DNA from: Caenimonas sp. SL110
GTDB lineage: Bacteria > Pseudomonadota > Gammaproteobacteria > Burkholderiales > Burkholderiaceae_C
Direction: 5' to 3'
DNA length: 37,043 nt
NCBI RefSeq assembly: GCF_001044395.1
Contig: NZ_JANU01000033.1
Location: 1 to 37,043 of the forward strand
Part shown: positions 8,231 through 16,427 of the stretch, in pieces
Layout: the number at the start of each line of letters is the position of its first letter
Position numbering within the stretch: position 1 is the first letter of the stretch
Program-made: the position numbers and the translations under genes
The notes under the pieces: model-generated
Seen by the model: the letters and a program-made list of their open reading frames with translations, nothing else
Database searches by the model: none
What the model was told of the DNA's origin: nothing

Positions 8231-8932
8231 TCAGCTGGCGAGATCGAACACGAGCACTTCCGCGCCCTGCCCGTTGGAAAGCGAGATCGACGATTCATTG
8301 GCGAGCAGCGCGGCATCACCGGCAACAAGCTTTTGTCCGTTCACTTCGATCTGGCCGCGCACCACGTGCACATAGCCCTTGCGCGCCGGATCGACAGCGG
8401 TCGTGAAACTCTCGCCGCTATCGAATAGCCCTGCATAGACGCGGGCATCGGCATGGATCAGCACGGAGCCTTCTGCGCCATCGGGCGATGCGACGAGCCG
8501 CAGACGTCCACGCTTTTCGGCGTCGGGAAACGACTTCTGTTCGTAGCTTGCCGGGATGCCGGTCACGTTGGGCAGGATCCAGATCTGCAGGAAGTGCGTG
8601 GTGGCGTCAGGCGCGTGGTTGAACTCGCTGTGCTGGACACCGGTGCCCGCGCTCATGCGCTGGACGTCGCCGGGTGGGATGCCCTTGACGTTGCCGATCG
8701 TGTCCTTGTGCGCGAGGTTGCCCTCCAGCACATAGCTCAGGATTTCCATGTCGCGGTGGCCGTGCGTACCGAAGCCGGTGCCGGGGGCAATGCGGTCTTC
8801 ATTGATGACACGCAGGTTGCCCCAGCCCATGTGCTTGGGGTCGTGGTAGTTCGCAAACGAAAAGCTGTGGAACGACTTCAGCCAGCCGTGGTCGGCGAAG
8901 CCCCGGTCCTGTGATTTGCGAAGTGTCAGCAT
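8231..8932 (-). CDS. Pirin family protein (YhhW-like)
   Basis: 233 residues, resembling E. coli YhhW, a quercetin 2,3-dioxygenase-type pirin. N-terminal MLTLRKSQDRGFADHGWLKS leads into the metal-site region GFGTHGHRDMEILSYVLEG and DVQRMSAGTGVQHSEFN, which supplies the His/His/His/Glu ligand set; a second cupin follows (SSISLSNGQGAEVLVFDL at the end). AAGGA lies upstream of the ATG at 8932. It is the first gene of the minus-strand redox group, divergent from a LysR regulator 98 bp away that may control it. Together with the pirin at 6110-7003, two different pirin subfamilies lie within 3 kb. Confidence 0.93.
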   Translation of the reverse strand: MLTLRKSQDRGFADHGWLKSFHSFSFANYHDPKHMGWGNLRVINEDRIAPGTGFGTHGHRDMEILSYVLEGNLAHKDTIGNVKGIPPGDVQRMSAGTGVQHSEFNHAPDATTHFLQIWILPNVTGIPASYEQKSFPDAEKRGRLRLVASPDGAEGSVLIHADARVYAGLFDSGESFTTAVDPARKGYVHVVRGQIEVNGQKLVAGDAALLANESSISLSNGQGAEVLVFDLAS

Positions 8933-9015
8933 GTCGTGTCGTCCTTGCGGTGGTGGGATGCCCTCAATGTAGGTGCGCGATGCCTGTCGTCCGACCACCC
9001 GTTTTTGATGGCATC

Positions 9016-9032
9016 ATTCAAAAAAACTGAAT
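9016..9032. promoter_or_regulatory. Possible LysR-type operator (T-N11-A palindrome)
   Basis: ATTCAAAAAAACTGAAT has perfect five-base arms and contains T-N11-A, the pattern bound by LysR-type regulators. It lies in the divergent gap between the pirin and LysR genes and overlaps the first ATG of the LysR gene. A second imperfect palindrome, TTTTTGATG-GCAT-CATTCAAAAA, overlaps it on the left. Confidence 0.5.
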
Positions 9033-9996
9033 GAGTCTTTTTGGCGGGCTCACCTCATCCATGCCAACAGCCCGCGAGGCGCTCAACGCAGAAGGCCTGA
9101 TGCTCGTCCAGACGGTTGCGCAGACCGGCAGCTTTGCCTCGGCCGCGCGTGAGCTGGGGCTGGTGCCCAGCGCCGTCACCTACCGCATCCGCCAGATCGA
9201 AGATGCCCTGGACGTACTGCTGTTCGATCGCAGTTCCCGTCAGGCGCGCCTGACCGACGCGGGCACCGAGTTGCTGCGCGAAGGCGCACGGCTGCTGCAG
9301 GAGATGGACGCCGTGGCCAATCGCGTCAAGCGCGTTGCCACCGGATGGGAGTCGCAATTGACCATCGCAGCGGACACCGTGATCGCGTGCGGCGTGGTCA
9401 TGGAGCTTGCGCAAGCGTTCTTTGAACTCGCGCCGACCACACGGCTGCGCCTGCGTGACGAATCCCTTGCCGGCACGCTGGAGGCCGTGGCTTCAGGGCA
9501 AGCCGACCTCGCCCTGGGCATCGCCGTGGAAACCGCCACATTCCCTGACGTGCAAAGCGCCATGCTCGGCGACTTGCCTTTCATCTACGTTGTTGCGCCG
9601 CACCATCCACTCGCGGCGGTGGAGGGACCGCTTGCCGATCAATTGCTGCTCAAGCACCGCGCCATTGCGGTTGCCGATTCGGTCAGGCAGGGCGTTCCCG
9701 TGACGTTCGGCCTGCTACCGGGTCAGGACGTGCTCACCGTCCCCTCGATGGAGGCCAAGCTCGATGCACAGCTGCGCGGACTCGGAGGCGGATTTGTTCC
9801 TGAACCGATGGCACGCCCCTATGTGCAGACCGGGCGCCTGGTGGTCAAGGAAGTCGAGCGCAGCTCCCGTATTCCGCGCATGACGTATGCGTGGCGGACC
9901 AACCCGCCGCCGGGCCGCGGCCTGCAGTGGTGGCTGTCGCAACTGGAAAGCCCCAAGACGCGACGCGCATTGCTCGAACACCACGGAAGAGCCTGA
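9031..9996 (+). CDS. LysR family transcriptional regulator
   Basis: 321 residues. The N-terminal winged helix-turn-helix is clear ([20 protein letters not shown], then [26 protein letters not shown]), followed by a LysR substrate-binding domain from about residue 105. It is divergent from the pirin/DoxX/reductase group, the usual arrangement for a LysR regulator and its target. The start is uncertain: ATG at 9031 and ATG at 9061 are both in frame and neither has a Shine-Dalgarno sequence. The 9061 start would leave the T-N11-A palindrome outside the coding region and still keep the complete DNA-binding domain. The effector is not predictable from sequence. Confidence 0.92.
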   Translation: MSLFGGLTSSMPTAREALNAEGLMLVQTVAQTGSFASAARELGLVPSAVTYRIRQIEDALDVLLFDRSSRQARLTDAGTELLREGARLLQEMDAVANRVKRVATGWESQLTIAADTVIACGVVMELAQAFFELAPTTRLRLRDESLAGTLEAVASGQADLALGIAVETATFPDVQSAMLGDLPFIYVVAPHHPLAAVEGPLADQLLLKHRAIAVADSVRQGVPVTFGLLPGQDVLTVPSMEAKLDAQLRGLGGGFVPEPMARPYVQTGRLVVKEVERSSRIPRMTYAWRTNPPPGRGLQWWLSQLESPKTRRALLEHHGRA

Positions 9997-11066
9997 TGTC
10001 ACAATGGACCGCAATGGATAAAAGCAACAGCAACATCGCCGTCATCGGCGCAGGTATCGCAGGCCTCGCCTGCGCCCGAACACTCATGAAGGCCGGACAC
10101 CGCGTCACCGTCTTCGAAAAGGCCGATCGCGTCGGCGGACGAATGGCGAGTTGCGAAACCACGTTCGGCACCTTCGATCATGGCGCGCAGTACTTCACCA
10201 TCCGCGACGAACGCTTCGCACAGGCGCTCGCCGCCAGTGGCGGGGCCTACAAATCCTGGAGCGCCAACGCGGTTCGCGTGCTTGACCCGCACGGCCGCGT
10301 CGCCGAAGCGCCACTGCCCGCGCGCGAAGCGCATTGGGTTGGCGTGCCCGAAATGGACTCCTTGCCGCAGCGCTGGGCCAAGCCCATCGTGGATGCGGGC
10401 CAGCTCGAACTCGGAACGCGGGTCACGCGAATTGAACGCGATGCCATCGACCCGAAGCGCTGGCAATTGCAGACCAGCGGCCCGCAGGATTCGGTGCATG
10501 TGTATTCGGGTTTCGACACGGTGCTGCTCGCAACGCAGCATGGGTTTGCCAGCGGCCTGTTGGCGCAGACGCCCGGCACCAGGGCCTTGACCGAGAAGAT
10601 GGAAAAGGTCGATGTGGCTCCGTGCTGGGTACTCATGCTCGCCTTTCCGCAAGCCGTGCAGCCCACGCTGACTCATCTGGGTCCGCAATGGAATGCCGCG
10701 CTCAGCACCCATCACCGCATCGCGTGGCTCGCACGCGAATCGTCCAAGCCGGGCCGATCGCCGGTCGAGCGCTGGACGGTGCAGGCCAGCGCCGACTGGT
10801 CGCAGGAACACTTCGAGGATGACGGCGCGCGCGTGCAGGCCAAGCTGCTCAAGGCGTTTTCTGAAATCACCGGCATCCTGGCCGAACCGGCGGAAGCCAC
10901 GGTGCATCGCTGGCGCTGGGCCAAGACGCGCACGCCGCTGGGCAAGAGCCATCTCTGGGATCGCAAGAGCGGAGTCGGCATCTGCGGCGACTGGTGCCTG
11001 GGTCATCGCGTCGAGGACGCTTTCGTGTCCGGCCTCGAGCTGGCTCTGAAGGTCCACGCAGCCTGA
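9996..11066 (+). CDS. FAD-dependent oxidoreductase, renalase-like
   Basis: 356 residues. The N-terminus has the Rossmann dinucleotide-binding motif [17 protein letters not shown] and the following [13 protein letters not shown], as in the amine-oxidase/renalase group. [12 protein letters not shown] is typical of bacterial renalase-like proteins, which oxidise aberrant dihydro forms of NAD(P)H in characterised members. The C-terminal [19 protein letters not shown] is the second FAD contact. The start ATG at 9996 overlaps the LysR stop (TGATG) with GGAAGA ahead of it, indicating translational coupling; an internal ATG at 10014 is an alternative. The substrate is not known, but the coupling to LysR links it to the redox group. 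Confidence 0.88.
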   Translation: MSQWTAMDKSNSNIAVIGAGIAGLACARTLMKAGHRVTVFEKADRVGGRMASCETTFGTFDHGAQYFTIRDERFAQALAASGGAYKSWSANAVRVLDPHGRVAEAPLPAREAHWVGVPEMDSLPQRWAKPIVDAGQLELGTRVTRIERDAIDPKRWQLQTSGPQDSVHVYSGFDTVLLATQHGFASGLLAQTPGTRALTEKMEKVDVAPCWVLMLAFPQAVQPTLTHLGPQWNAALSTHHRIAWLARESSKPGRSPVERWTVQASADWSQEHFEDDGARVQAKLLKAFSEITGILAEPAEATVHRWRWAKTRTPLGKSHLWDRKSGVGICGDWCLGHRVEDAFVSGLELALKVHAA

Positions 11067-11071
11067 GAGCC

Positions 11072-11965
11072 ATGCGGGTGGGGAACTATGTGGGTCGCTT
11101 TGCGCCCTCGCCCACCGGTCCACTGCACGCAGGCTCGCTCGTCGCGGCGCTGGCCAGTTGGCTGGATGCCCGCGCGCATGACGGGCAATGGCTGGTTCGC
11201 ATTGAAGACATCGACACACCGCGCTGTGTTGACGGCGCAGCCCAGACCATCCTTGGGCAGCTTGCCGATTGCGCCCTTGTGCCGGATCAACCGCCGGTGT
11301 GGCAATCGCAGCGCAGCAGCCTTTACCAGCACGCACTGGACCGGCTGATCGCTGATGGTGCCGCGTATCCCTGCGGCTGCTCCCGAAAGGACGTGGAAGC
11401 AGCGCTCGCCGCGCAAGGCAGGCCGCATCAACGCAATGCTGAACTGGTCTATGCGGGTACCTGCCGCAATGGGCTTCGTGGCAAGCCCGCGCGAGCCTGG
11501 CGATTGCGCGTTCCAGCCGGCATCATGCATTGGCAAGACCGGCGACTGGGTATCCAGCAACAGGATGTTGCGCATGAGGTCGGTGATTTCGTCCTGAAAC
11601 GTGCCGACGGGTTGTGGGCCTACCAGCTTGCGGTCGTGATTGACGATGCAGATCAGGGCATCACGCATGTCGTGCGCGGGCAAGACCTGGCGGACAACAC
11701 GGCGCGGCAGATTGCATTGCAGCGGGCACTGGGTCTGCCGCAGGTGAGCTATTTGCACACGCCGCTGGTTCTCGGGGCCAATGGGGAGAAGCTGTCCAAA
11801 CAGAATGGGGCGGCGGCCATTGATACAAGCGATCCATTGAGTGCGCTCAATGACGCGGCGCAGGTGTTGGGGTTGTCGAAGCAGTCTGGCGCGATTGCGC
11901 AGGCGCTGGACGAATGGCAACGCCAGTGGGGCACGAAGATGGATGCCGGATCGAGTCCGGCATGA
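11072..11965 (+). CDS. gluQ: Glutamyl-Q tRNA(Asp) synthetase
   Basis: GluQ charges glutamate onto queuosine in the anticodon of tRNA(Asp). 297 residues, the normal length for this truncated GluRS paralogue, which lacks the anticodon-binding domain. The HIGH-equivalent is in [13 protein letters not shown], the KMSKS-equivalent is GEKLSKQNG, and the zinc site is CGC...Y...C (YPCGCSRKD and VYAGTCRNG). The start at 11072 is five bases after the upstream stop; a longer frame back to 10994 is rejected because it overlaps the oxidoreductase. Oddly, the last eight codons (MDAGSSPA) and the stop come from a dispersed palindromic repeat, so the native end seems to have been replaced. Confidence 0.95.
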   Translation: MRVGNYVGRFAPSPTGPLHAGSLVAALASWLDARAHDGQWLVRIEDIDTPRCVDGAAQTILGQLADCALVPDQPPVWQSQRSSLYQHALDRLIADGAAYPCGCSRKDVEAALAAQGRPHQRNAELVYAGTCRNGLRGKPARAWRLRVPAGIMHWQDRRLGIQQQDVAHEVGDFVLKRADGLWAYQLAVVIDDADQGITHVVRGQDLADNTARQIALQRALGLPQVSYLHTPLVLGANGEKLSKQNGAAAIDTSDPLSALNDAAQVLGLSKQSGAIAQALDEWQRQWGTKMDAGSSPA

Positions 11966-12005
11966 CAGCCGGTTGGATGTCATTGCGGACTTGATCCGCA
12001 ATCCA
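11940..12005. repeat. REP/BIME-like palindromic repeat, cluster 3
   Basis: Two half-units in reverse orientation relative to the other clusters: TGGATGCCGGA...TCCGGCATGACAGC (11940-11969) and TGTCATTGCGGA...TCCGCAATCCA (11978-12005). The first half overlaps the 3' end of gluQ and supplies its stop codon. The halves are back to back, as at the junction of two tandem units. The cluster ends about 25 bp before the trmB -10 box. Confidence 0.85.
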
Positions 12006-12029
12006 GACGGCGCCTTCTGCCGCACGCCC

Positions 12030-12035
12030 TAAAAT
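12030..12035 (+). promoter_or_regulatory. Predicted -10 box of trmB, leaderless geometry
   Basis: TAAAAT is followed by exactly six bases and then the GTG start of trmB, so the predicted +1 is the first base of the start codon. There is no Shine-Dalgarno sequence. No convincing -35 box is present at the right distance. Confidence 0.5.
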
Positions 12036-12041
12036 TCGCTA

Positions 12042-12737
12042 GTGACAGACGACAACAAAACCCATCGCCCCATCCGCAGCTTCGTGCGCCGCATCGGCCG
12101 CGTCACCACCGGGCAGGCCCGCGCATTCGAATCGCTCGGCCCCCAGTACATCCTGCCCTACGAGCCCAGGCCGCTCGACCTGGCCGCCACCTTCGGCCGC
12201 ACCGCCCCCACCGTCCTGGAAATTGGATTCGGCATGGGCGAGGCCACAGCGCACATCGCCACACTGATGCCGGAAAAAAACTTCCTCGGCTGCGAAGTTC
12301 ACGACCCCGGCGTGGGGGCGCTGCTCAAACGCATCGGCGAACAGGGCCTCACCAACATCCGCATCCTCAAGCACGACGCGGTTGAAGTGCTCGACCACAT
12401 GCTGGTCGATCAAAGCCTGGCCGGCGTGCATCTGTTTTTTCCGGACCCCTGGCACAAGGCACGCCATAACAAGCGCCGCCTCTTGCAAGCGCCGCTGGCG
12501 GCAAAGCTCGCATCACGCCTGGAACCGGGCGGCTACCTGCACTGCGCCACCGACTGGGAGCCGTATGCGGTGCAGATGCTGGAAGTGCTGGGCGCGCAAC
12601 CGCTGCTGGTGAACACCGCGAACACGGCAGACGGGTTCGCGCAACGACCCGACTACCGGCCCCTGACCAAGTTCGAAAACCGCGGCCTGAAACTGGGCCA
12701 CGGCGTATGGGACGTCGTGTTCAGGCGGCGCGACTAA
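12042..12737 (+). CDS. trmB: tRNA (guanine-N7-)-methyltransferase
   Basis: TrmB methylates G46 of tRNAs at N7 using S-adenosylmethionine. 231 residues, usual length. The SAM-binding motif [15 protein letters not shown], the [15 protein letters not shown] signature and the C-terminal T-(x)-FE-R-G ([12 protein letters not shown]) are all present. The N-terminus ([18 protein letters not shown]) matches other betaproteobacterial TrmB proteins and fixes the GTG start at 12042. The gene follows gluQ, another tRNA-modifying enzyme gene, but a repeat cluster and its own -10 box separate them. Confidence 0.96.
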   Translation: MTDDNKTHRPIRSFVRRIGRVTTGQARAFESLGPQYILPYEPRPLDLAATFGRTAPTVLEIGFGMGEATAHIATLMPEKNFLGCEVHDPGVGALLKRIGEQGLTNIRILKHDAVEVLDHMLVDQSLAGVHLFFPDPWHKARHNKRRLLQAPLAAKLASRLEPGGYLHCATDWEPYAVQMLEVLGAQPLLVNTANTADGFAQRPDYRPLTKFENRGLKLGHGVWDVVFRRRD

Positions 12738-12744
12738 AGCCGCG

Positions 12745-13839
12745 TCAAACGATCTCGCGCGCGGTGATCTGGTAGCGGAATTCGTCGGGCGCGTAAGAAT
12801 CGATACGGCCCCGCGAATTCTCGGCAGCCGGGTACATGAAGAACCCGAGCTTGGCGTGTTTGGAGTTGGCCAGCTTCACGTCGTGGGCCATGTTGTAGCC
12901 GACCCAGTTGCCTTCCCATCCGCCGTAGAGCGACTTCGCAACCGGAGCGACCAGCGGATGCTGCGTGGACTTGATCCACTCGCTCGTTTCCTGGCGCATC
13001 ACCTTGGCGACGTCCGCCGGGTCCATCGCAACCCAGCCTTGCGCCTTGAGGTACACCTCGGCCCGGCAATGCTGGGCACCCTTGAGGCTCGCCGGGTTGC
13101 CGCCGAGTTCCTTGTAGCCGAAGGCCGACGACGCCAGCCGCAAGCCGTACACGTCGCGTGCCGGCACGCCGACCGAGCGGCAAAGCCCCACGAACAGCGC
13201 ATTGATGTCGGCGCATTTGCCGCCCAGGTTGCCCGTCTCCAGCATGGCGGCGATATCGCCTTCGCCGCAACCGCGCACCTTGGGCTCGCGCCACGCGTTG
13301 GCCAGCACCCAGTCGTAGATGCGGCGCGTCTTGTCTTCATCGGTGCGCGCATCGCCGATGACCTTGAGTGCCGTCCTGCGCACGATGCCGCCGGTAGGAA
13401 TGAGGGATGTCGGGCGGGTCCAGTAGCGCAGGGACTCTGCGTCTTCGGCGCCCGGCTGGCGGGCCGACCAATCGACAGCGCGATTGCGTGTCTGCACCCG
13501 GCTCGTCATCTCGACCACGGGCTGCGGCTCGCCTGCATCGAACTCCACATACAGCATGCGAGCGCCTTCCTCGGCATCGCTCGTCATCCTGGCCTGGCCG
13601 TTGCTGCTGTAGCTGCTTTCCAGCGAGCGCTGCCAGTCGGTGTTGATCGAAGGCACCGGCAACCACAGGCGTGTGATGCCCTTGGGATCGAGCACCTCCA
13701 CGCGGGTCGTGACCTCGAATGTGCGCCACGCACCGGGGCGTGGATCAAAGGTGCGCTGCTGGGCAGCGGAAGGAAGGGACCATCCGGCAGCAGCGAAGGC
13801 GGCGGAGGTTTGGACGAGGAAGTTGCGGCGCGAAGTCAT
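12745..13839 (-). CDS. Exported transglutaminase-like protein
   Basis: 364 residues. The N-terminus MTSRRNFLVQTSAAFAAAGW resembles a twin-arginine signal ending near SAAQQ, so it probably acts in the periplasm. A transglutaminase-core domain lies at about 190-275: catalytic Cys in LGGKCADINALFVGLCRSVG, then VPARDVYGLRL, His in QHCRAEVYL and Asp in GWVAMDPAD, making a Cys-His-Asp triad. Proteins of this type act as proteases or amidases more often than as crosslinkers; the substrate is unknown. The gene is convergent with trmB (seven bases apart). CATAAT sits five bases before the ATG and there is no Shine-Dalgarno sequence, so it may be near-leaderless. Confidence 0.88.
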   Translation of the reverse strand: MTSRRNFLVQTSAAFAAAGWSLPSAAQQRTFDPRPGAWRTFEVTTRVEVLDPKGITRLWLPVPSINTDWQRSLESSYSSNGQARMTSDAEEGARMLYVEFDAGEPQPVVEMTSRVQTRNRAVDWSARQPGAEDAESLRYWTRPTSLIPTGGIVRRTALKVIGDARTDEDKTRRIYDWVLANAWREPKVRGCGEGDIAAMLETGNLGGKCADINALFVGLCRSVGVPARDVYGLRLASSAFGYKELGGNPASLKGAQHCRAEVYLKAQGWVAMDPADVAKVMRQETSEWIKSTQHPLVAPVAKSLYGGWEGNWVGYNMAHDVKLANSKHAKLGFFMYPAAENSRGRIDSYAPDEFRYQITAREIV

Positions 13840-13887
13840 GGCCGATTATGGCAATCGATTGCCCTGAACGTGCAACACCCTCGCACG

Positions 13888-14433
13888 CTACTTCAGCAAT
13901 CCCCGGATGAGTCGCGACGCCTCGTCGCCCACCCAGTCGAACTCGCCGCGCACACGCCAGCGCAACTGCCCATCGCGCGCAATCACCACCGTGGTCGGAA
14001 AAATCTTCACGCCCCAGGCCTTTGCAACGCTGCCATCGGTGTCCAGCAGTATCGGCACGTTCGGCGCAGCGTCGCGCATGAACCGCTCGGCGCGCGATGC
14101 GTTTTCCTTGAAGTTGACAGACAGCACTGCGATGCGCTGGTCGCTTGCGGCCAGTTGCCCCAATGCCGGCATTTCGACCCGGCAGGGTTCGCACCATGTC
14201 GCCCAGAAATTAAGCAGCACAACCTTGCCGCGAACATCAGCCAGCGTCCAGGTGCGTCCCTCCGGATCCATCGCGCTGAATGCAGGCGCACGGCGCGGCG
14301 GCGGCCACGCGATCACCTCGGCAGCGCGCGATGGAACGGGGATCGCAGCGCCGGTAATCAATCCGACTGCATATAGCAGCGAGGCACGTCTCGTATGTGC
14401 AGATTGCATGGTGCACGGCAGTGTCAAAGGCAT
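13888..14433 (-). CDS. TlpA-family thioredoxin-like protein
   Basis: 181 residues. The hydrophobic N-terminal segment (about 14-36, ending in SRAAEV) is a likely signal peptide or anchor, placing it in the periplasm. The thioredoxin fold has the active site NFWATWCEPCRVEMPAL (Cys-Glu-Pro-Cys), VLSVNFKE and the cis-proline loop FPTTVVIARDG. It is probably a thiol reductant of TlpA/ResA type, used for cytochrome c maturation or other periplasmic disulfides. The start is uncertain: ATG at 14433 or ATG at 14409, neither with a well-placed Shine-Dalgarno sequence. It lies 48 bp upstream of the transglutaminase gene on the same strand and may be co-transcribed with it. Confidence 0.9.
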   Translation of the reverse strand: MPLTLPCTMQSAHTRRASLLYAVGLITGAAIPVPSRAAEVIAWPPPRRAPAFSAMDPEGRTWTLADVRGKVVLLNFWATWCEPCRVEMPALGQLAASDQRIAVLSVNFKENASRAERFMRDAAPNVPILLDTDGSVAKAWGVKIFPTTVVIARDGQLRWRVRGEFDWVGDEASRLIRGLLK

Positions 14434-14512
14434 TTCCTTATTGTGCCGGTCTCGTCGTACGTTATCGTTTCAGGCATTAAAGTTGCGATCGCCAGGGAGC
14501 AGGAGTAGGCAC

Positions 14513-15655
14513 ATGAATATCAATCGTCGAGATGTGTTGGGAACTGGATTGGCCGCCGGAATCGGCCTGGGTGCGGGCGCTGTATGGGCACAGGCGGCCA
14601 AGGGCTCACGCAAGATCGTGATGGGCCAATCGGTGCCGCTCACCGGCGCCGCCAGCGAGATCGGCCTGGCATTTTCAGCAGGCGCCAAGCTTTACGTCGA
14701 CTCTTTCAACGGCCGCAAGAACAATCCCGGCTGGACCTTTGAATTGCGACAGGTCGATGACGGTTACGACGCGGGCAAGGCCGCGGCGAATGCAAGGAAG
14801 CTGCTGGCCGATGGGGCCGACGTGCTCTTTGGTTTCGTCGGCACGGCAAGCAGCGCCGCCGGCGCCGAAGTAGCCAAGGCTGAAGGAGCCATTTTCTTCG
14901 CGCCTTTTGCAGCGTCGGACACGCTGCGCGACGGGGCGCACACCAACGTGTTCCATGTGCGCCCCAGCATGGCCGACGAGGCCTTCAAGATCACGCGCCA
15001 TTGCGCGACGCTGGGGCAGACGCGCATGGCAGTCGTTGCCGAAGACGACGCGATGGGTCGCGCGGGCCTGGCCGCCGTGCAGCAGGCACTGGCCGACCAG
15101 AAGCTTGCACCACTGGTGGGCGCAGCCTATGTGCCGGTCAATAGCGACCGGGTCGATACGGCGGTCGCTGCCCTGTCCAAGTTGCAGCCGCAGGCCATCA
15201 TCCAGGTCTCGCTGTTCAACTCGACGGCGGCCTTCATCCGCAAGATGCGCAAGACCGGCTATGCGGGCGCGTTCCTGAACTTTTCGGTGGTCGGCATCGA
15301 TCCGCTCTTCACCGCGCTGGGCAAGGAAATCGGCGGTGTCGTGGTGTCGCAGGTGGTGCCATCGCCGCGCAGTTCGGCCACGCCCATCGTCAAGGAATAC
15401 CTGGCCGCGATCGACACATCGGACCAGACGCCTTCTTATGAAAGCCTGGAAGGATTCATCGCTGCAAAGGCATTTACCGAAGCGGTACGGCGCTCGGGCA
15501 AAGGGGGCGACAAGGCCGCCTTGCAAAAGGCGATGGCCGGCATGAACGACTACGACGTGGGCGGCTTTCGCATCAACCTGCGCGCCGGCATTCGCGACTC
15601 CGTGCGCGCAGTGGACCTGGTGACCATCACGCCCGACGGCAAGGTCGTGCGATAA
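14513..15655 (+). CDS. ABC transporter substrate-binding protein (branched-chain amino acid/LivJ type)
   Basis: 380 residues. The N-terminus NINRRDVLGTGLAAGIGLGAG resembles a twin-arginine signal, with cleavage near VWAQA. The mature part follows the type I periplasmic binding fold of LivJ-like proteins: IVMGQSVPLTGAASEIG at the start, DDGYDAGKAAANARKLL, then FGFVGTASSAA and the Y-E-(x)-EGFIAAK segment near the C-terminus. No permease or ATPase lies nearby, so it is an orphan binding component; amide, urea or aromatic ligands are as likely as branched-chain amino acids. A strong purine-rich ribosome-binding site (GGGAGCAGGAG) precedes the ATG at 14513. Its stop is only four bases from the stop of the convergent response regulator. 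Confidence 0.92.
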   Translation: MNINRRDVLGTGLAAGIGLGAGAVWAQAAKGSRKIVMGQSVPLTGAASEIGLAFSAGAKLYVDSFNGRKNNPGWTFELRQVDDGYDAGKAAANARKLLADGADVLFGFVGTASSAAGAEVAKAEGAIFFAPFAASDTLRDGAHTNVFHVRPSMADEAFKITRHCATLGQTRMAVVAEDDAMGRAGLAAVQQALADQKLAPLVGAAYVPVNSDRVDTAVAALSKLQPQAIIQVSLFNSTAAFIRKMRKTGYAGAFLNFSVVGIDPLFTALGKEIGGVVVSQVVPSPRSSATPIVKEYLAAIDTSDQTPSYESLEGFIAAKAFTEAVRRSGKGGDKAALQKAMAGMNDYDVGGFRINLRAGIRDSVRAVDLVTITPDGKVVR

Positions 15656-15659
15656 CGCT

Positions 15660-16427
15660 TCACATCTGCTGGAACAGGTGCAGGTAGCTGCGGCTCACCG
15701 TGAGCCGTTCGGTGCGGCCTTTGAGGTGCACCTCGCCCACATCGCCGGGTCCGTGGGTGAAGTGACTCACACGGTCCAGCGCAACGATGGCCGAGCGGTG
15801 GATCTGCACAAAGCGATCGGGGTCCAGCGAATCGGCCAGTTCGCGGATCGTCTTGCGGATCAGCGCTTCGCCGCCCTCCCACACCACCATCGTGTATTTG
15901 TTGTCCGACTTGACGTAGAGCACCTGGTCTACCGGTATCAGGCGCACCGTGCTGCCCACCGAAGCCTTGATCCACTTGAGCAGCGGTGGCGCGGCCGCTC
16001 GATCGCGAATTCGGGCGGCCAGGTGTTCCAGTGCGGCGTGCATATCGTTGGATGGGTTGGCCGCCGGTGCCTCCAGCCGCTTTCGCAAGCGCGCGACCGT
16101 GTCGGCGAGCCGATCCGTTTCCACGGGCTTGAGCAGATAGTCGATCGCGCCCTGACGAAACGCCTCGACGGCGTATTGATCGAAAGCCGTGACGAATACG
16201 AGTTGCGCGCGACTGCCGATGCAGCGCGCGGCCTCGATCCCGTTCATGCCGGGCATGTGCACATCAAGGAAGGCCACCTGCGGCAGCAGCTGGTCGAACA
16301 GCTCGACGGCCTCCCGGCCATTGCGCGCCTGCGCGACGACTTCGAGTTCGGGCCACAGCTTGCCCAGCAGCGTGACCAGCCGTTCGCGCAGCAGGGGTTC
16401 GTCGTCGGCGATGAGCGCCCTGGTCAT
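15660..16427 (-). CDS. LytTR family response regulator (LytR/AlgR type)
   Basis: 255 residues. The receiver domain (1 to about 120) has the acidic pair DD at 8-9, the phosphoacceptor Asp55 in VAFLDVHMPGMNG, and Lys100 in DYLLKPV. The LytTR DNA-binding domain (about 150-250) includes VDQVLYVKSDNKYTMV and FVQIHRSAIVALDRV. Its start overlaps the stop of the upstream sensor kinase gene by four bases (ATGA), so the pair is translationally coupled. Relatives regulate exopolysaccharide, alginate, autolysis or carbon uptake; the target here is unknown. It has no target-like neighbour except the convergent binding protein gene. Confidence 0.95.
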   Translation of the reverse strand: MTRALIADDEPLLRERLVTLLGKLWPELEVVAQARNGREAVELFDQLLPQVAFLDVHMPGMNGIEAARCIGSRAQLVFVTAFDQYAVEAFRQGAIDYLLKPVETDRLADTVARLRKRLEAPAANPSNDMHAALEHLAARIRDRAAAPPLLKWIKASVGSTVRLIPVDQVLYVKSDNKYTMVVWEGGEALIRKTIRELADSLDPDRFVQIHRSAIVALDRVSHFTHGPGDVGEVHLKGRTERLTVSRSYLHLFQQM

